From Yamagishiella unicocca (Eukaryota > Chlorophyta > Chlorophyceae > Chlamydomonadales > Volvocaceae): 64,000 nucleotides of DNA. A program made the position numbers and the translations under genes. This document shows positions 60,697 to 64,000 of this stretch, one piece after another. Below the pieces are notes generated by a model. It was not told the origin of the DNA. It did no database searches and saw only the letters and a program-made list of their open reading frames with translations. The stretch is from assembly GCA_003116995.1 (NCBI GenBank), contig BDSL01000020.1, forward strand, positions 682,001 to 746,000. The letters are read 5' to 3'. Positions within the stretch are counted from its first letter, which is position 1; every line of letters starts with the position of its first letter.

Positions 60697-61076
60697 GGGT
60701 GTACGGAATGTAGTAGCTGTTACAGTGAATGTGTGTTCGTGGCGAGGGTGGTACACATTATACGTTTCCATCAGTGCTGCATTCCAGCAAGGGGGCTGTG
60801 GCCTTGCATGTGCCGTGCGTGCCGTACCAATGTATGATATGACGCTGGGTACGGCAGGTCACGTGTGCCGCACGCCCACGACCGCAAGCACTCCCCTGAC
60901 GACGACGACGACGATGGCACTGTGTGCTCCAAAAGCAACCGTCCGCCGTCAAACCCCTGCTTACACAACCGTTACAACAACAACTCAAACTAGTCGCCGA
61001 GCCGCATAACAACCGTGGTGGGCAGAAGCGGTATCTCGGTCGATCGACTGGTTTGTTCTTCTTCTATCTTCCGTCT

Positions 61077-61165
61077 CTTTCAGTGTGCGTCCGATGGCAC
61101 GACCTTCTGGTCTGGGGTTTAGGGTTCTGGGGTCTGTAACAGTCTGGGATCTGTAACAGTTACTG
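61077..61165 (+). repeat. Family 2 repeat, diverged copy with internal duplication
   Basis: CTCTTTCAGTGTGCGTCCGA, TGGCACGACCTTCTGGTCTG, then GGGTCTGTAACAGTCTGGGA and a second CTGTAACAGTTAC. Confidence 0.6.
61135..61139 (+). terminator. TGTAA, possible polyadenylation signal of the half-CXXC gene
   Basis: About 440 bp past the stop codon, inside a family-2 repeat. A second TGTAA lies about 15 bp further on. Confidence 0.3.
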
Positions 61166-61299
61166 CTGCTGGAATGATACGAGAAGTAGGCAGGATTACA
61201 AGGACCCACTTCCAGACCAAAAGTAAGGCAGAACCGGCTGCGCAAGGTTCCGCAGGGTTTGGAGGATTTGACTGTGGTCAACGCGCTAAGTGTCTATCT

Positions 61300-62665
61300 A
61301 CCTTGATTGTCGAAGTGTAACAGTAGCTGCCGTACGTGCAAGTGATGCGATTTGCCTGCCGGTAAGCGGCCGTGTGAACCCGGGCTTGCAAGCAAAGCTT
61401 TGCGAAAGTGACGGAAACCAGGGTACTCCTGTGGCAAAGCCCTGCCGCCTGTTGCTTGTTGAACACATGTCGTCACTTGTCACGCCTGTCGTCTGCTCAC
61501 GACACCAACGGTAAGTGCCCGCAGTTCGTCACTCTGTACGTATGTGCTGATGATGACCGACAGCTCCGGCGCCTTCACACCGCGTGACCAGCGGTGTTCG
61601 TCGTCGGTGCCAGCAGCCGGGACATTGCGCACGATGTTACAAACTCCGGCCCGCCGTGCCCGTGGCGGCAGAGCTAGGTAGGTAAACACGTCCAGCGACC
61701 GGTTGCCCTGCACTTGCAGCAGCGCCGACAAGAGGTCGTCAGCGCGCACTGCGTGCGTGGACTTAGAACTGACCTCACCGTCCAGCAGCCTGGATCTCGG
61801 CCACATATATAAGCACGTCCCGCGCAACATCCAACCCGGCCCTTATGAGAGCAAATCCGCCCACAGCGCGCTCGTCGAGCGTGCGGATTACATTGGTCGT
61901 TCCATAGCATACCGTACTGCTCCAAATAGATTGCGAATAATTAATTAATTATTTCGGGGTTCGCAAACTCCAAATTAATTAAAAAGAATTATTACCGCGG
62001 GGGTTCGCAATCTTTCCGTATTTTAAATAAATCCCCGTCACTGCCTCGCAATCTCATAATTTATTATTTCCAGTTTATCGGCATTCTCTCTCAAATTTAT
62101 GTGCAGCAGCAAAGGCCCGCTCGGGGCAAGGGAAGCAGGGGCGGGAATGGAAGTAGAGGGCCGCGTGGAAAGGGTTTGCTGCCGCGGGGTGGGGCCAGCA
62201 AGGGGGGACGGGGAAAAGAGAAAGCCGCGGGAATGCCAGTTGGGCGCATGGGGGGCCAGGGATGAAAGCAGCAGGAACGAGAAGGTTTATTTGGTACCGT
62301 ATCGGTAGCTGGTGCAGTATGGTATTGTGGTTTGGTGCAATGGTGACTGCCATCCCGGACGGTGCTGTGGCAGTACGCCAGATTTTTGCCTTCTGAACTG
62401 CATTTCCAGCCTGAAGCTGTGTTAAGATTCGCAATCATTTCCGCAGTTATACGGGGTTCGCAAAGTTTAAAAAATTCTAAACAATCCGCCATACAGGTTT
62501 GCAATCTTTCTGTATCTTCAATTTATTAAATAAATTATTTTCGGCCCTCGCAATCTATTTGGCTCGCAATCTATTTGGAGCAGTACGGTAAGCGGGCCCG
62601 ACAACCGTTGTGCGTAGTGACGAACAAGAGGCCCCCTAATTGATTAGGGGACAGCACGAACTAGT
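61300..62665 (-). pseudogene. Damaged gene remnant, split by a transposon and frameshifted
   Basis: On the minus strand, the 61785-61910 segment encodes a strongly protein-like stretch (VIRTLDERAVGGFALIRAGL, then VARDVLIYVAEIQAAG). Directly upstream sits the AT-rich element. Skipping the element and one TA continues the same frame for about 25 more codons (QLGGLLFVTTHNGC) back to a TAG acceptor-like site near 62660. Downstream the frame stops at a TGA, and the neighbouring frame takes over (ADDLLSALLQVQG, DVFTYLALPPRARRAGVCNI) to about 61480. A further coding-like stretch (GVPWFPSLSQSFACKPGF) lies near 61300-61450. This pattern fits one former gene with an insertion and a frameshift. I do not recognise the protein. 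An unannotated intron instead of a frameshift would need to be about 20-30 nt, which is too short. Confidence 0.42.
61912..62588. mobile_element. Non-autonomous DNA transposon (MITE), 677 bp, 25-bp TIRs, TA target duplication
   Basis: The left end, 61912-61936, starts CCGTACTGCTCCAAATAGAT. The right end, 62564-62588, is its exact inverted copy. TA flanks both sides (61910-61911 and 62589-62590), as in Tc1/mariner-type insertions. The ends are AT-rich, unlike the surroundings, with repeated GGTTCGCAATCT subterminal motifs. A GC-rich segment at about 62100-62290 lies inside and may be captured host sequence. No transposase is encoded. Confidence 0.88.
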
Positions 62666-63477
62666 ACTATGCCGCGACATGGGTTGGGAGCTTGGGACAG
62701 TATCCTCGACCGCTGGGTTACAATAATGGACATCAGTCATGGGAACATGGACATCGTTCATGGGAATACCGACAGGTCCGACATTGGCACGGTATAGAAA
62801 ATACTCATACCAAAGATAAAGGGCATTTCAAACCAAGAAGTAATGGACGCGTATTGAACAGATGGTGCAGTTCACCCAACAACATCATTGGTAGACGGCA
62901 AGGCTATTGGGCCCTGCTATAGAAGCCGTCAAATGTCACCACCGTCGCCGACACCAACCAGACATGTAGCTCCCTCCATCCAGTGATGAGCTGTGGCGAC
63001 GAACGCAACAGGCGACCTAACAAGCGCAGCTGTGGAATACACAGCACCCAGCAGCGCAGTTTACGACCAAGCGAGTTCATACAGTGGGAAATGGCGAGGA
63101 AACGCGTGGACACGACATAGGAGAAGTAAGGGGTGTATATGCACACGCACTCATATGCACCCGGTTCACTCCCGCCCAAGGCAAGTTCTGCCGCGCTTTT
63201 TGAGTTCTTACGTCAGAGGCAGTCATGCGCTGCGGCCGGTTCGTCAATAGTGCTATTAGAAATATGGTTCACAAAGAAGCACAGTATTCCTTTCCAGCCA
63301 GGTATCCCAGAGCGAGCGAGGTCGGGCACAGACCAGGTGCGTGAGGCCACTTCCGGGTCATAAACCCGTGATTCAGCACGCTGGGCGTCCGGACGCGATG
63401 CAAGCAGTACAGGGTCCATTCGTGCCGAAAGCCGTTGTCACCCAGCATACATCACATCAAGGACTGCGACGCCCTGC
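62666..63477. other. Intergenic, no gene supported
   Basis: About 0.8 kb between the remnant and the 3' end of the last gene. Short open frames only. Confidence 0.4.
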
Positions 63478-63851
63478 CTATTTCGGCGGGATCGAGGGCC
63501 CGGCTTGCGGCATGTCCGGGTAGAGTTGCTGGTCTTGTTGCTGCTGCGGCGGTCCTGGCTGTGGCGAGTGCTCCTGCTGTGGTGGGCACCCCTGCTGTGG
63601 TGGGTACCCCTGCTGTGGTGGGTACCCCTGCTGTGGTGGGTACCCCTGCTGCTGTGGTGGGTACCCCTGCTGTGGTGGGTACCCCTGCTGTGGTGGGTAC
63701 CCCTGCTGTGGAGGGTACCCCTGCTGTGGTGGGTACCCCTGCTGTGGTGGGTACCCCTGTTGGCCGGGCTGCGGCATTTGCACCGGCACGAGGGCCATGA
63801 ACTGTTGCTGCGGGGCCTGCGTCGCAGCCCCACCAGGAATTGGCTCACCGC
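63478..63851 (-). CDS. C-terminal exon of a Pro/Gln/Gly/Tyr-rich protein (partial)
   Basis: The minus-strand exon starts after a GCGATGCAG acceptor (phase 1) and ends at TAG 63480-63478. It encodes about 124 residues: a short lead ([25 protein letters not shown]), then about ten PPQQGY hexapeptides, then a polar Gln/Pro tail ending AGPSIPPK. Tails of this kind occur in membrane-associated and RNA-binding proteins (for example annexin N-termini, CYSTM proteins and rhodopsin tails). They do not identify the family. The rest of the gene lies to the right of the window; no upstream exon could be defined in the remaining 150 bp. Confidence 0.55.
63575..63765 (-). repeat. 18-bp coding tandem repeat (PPQQGY hexapeptide)
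   Basis: GGTGGGTACCCCTGCTGT units recur in frame, about ten copies, with one extra Gln codon insertion. Confidence 0.92.
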
Positions 63852-64000
63852 CTGCATCGCACACGGCAACACAGCGGGTAAGCAGGATGGTCCGCCAAAA
63901 GTCATAATTTTGGCTGGGCCCAAGCTAGACGTACCAACACCTACACGTGGGGCTGGGCAGACAGACATGCGCTCACGCAAGAGGACTTGCAAGACTTGAG

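Larger units (their letters stand above)
60697..61299. other. 3' region with family-2 repeat debris
   Basis: No gene. It contains several degraded family-2 pieces (CAACCGTTACAACAACAAC at about 60968, the fragment at 61077-61165, and CCACTTCCAGACCAAAAGTA at about 61206). Confidence 0.45.

Noticed and set aside
63505..63999. Plus-strand LLWWVP repeat frame resembling transmembrane repeats
   Set aside because: It is antisense to the PPQQGY repeat. The minus frame has a proper acceptor and stop.

Overview
The window is nuclear DNA from a eukaryote, most likely a chlorophycean (volvocine or Chlamydomonas-like) green alga. The genes are GC-rich and split into many short exons. Introns mostly run from GTGAG, GTGCG or GTGGG donors to gCAG acceptors. 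A TGTAA polyadenylation signal, typical of green algae, follows most stop codons. Glutamine, alanine and glycine tracts are common in the proteins. I read gene models by joining exons whose splice phases match; no expression or database evidence was available.

Layout, left to right. At 692-4471 (+) is the 3' part of a coiled-coil, low-complexity gene. At 6873-12610 (+) is an 11-exon coiled-coil gene of about 582 residues. At 14733-24905 (+) is a complete 19-exon gene for the U5 snRNP GTPase Snu114/EFTUD2 (992 residues), with a 238-bp satellite in one intron. At 26265-27740 (+) is an intronless MRNIP-like zinc-ribbon gene. It converges on a 12-exon TBC-domain gene at 34973-29408 (-), which has lost both RabGAP catalytic finger residues. 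A small gene at 35230-35723 (+) diverges from the TBC gene. At 41771-37588 (-) is a Gln-rich Mediator subunit 25 gene. At 43497-45973 (+) is a small coiled-coil gene. About 6.4 kb without convincing genes follows.

At 57711-52447 (-) is an F-box/WD40-like gene. It shares a 418-bp divergent promoter region with an eight-exon gene at 58130-60696 (+) that carries half of a CXXC-type zinc finger. The right end holds a damaged gene remnant (-) split by a 677-bp AT-rich DNA transposon with 25-bp terminal inverted repeats and TA target duplication. A partial (-) gene with PPQQGY repeats closes the window.

The recognisable genes are housekeeping: splicing (EFTUD2), transcription (MED25), DNA repair (MRNIP), membrane traffic (TBC) and probably ubiquitin ligation (F-box). 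They do not form a pathway. I found no discrete new defence or metabolic system. The more unusual observations are the degenerate TBC active site, the tandem repeat that multiplies a 3' splice site, the intact reading frame recovered across the transposon insertion, the inverted repeats enclosing a short exon, two GC-AG introns, and repeat families that touch splice sites.
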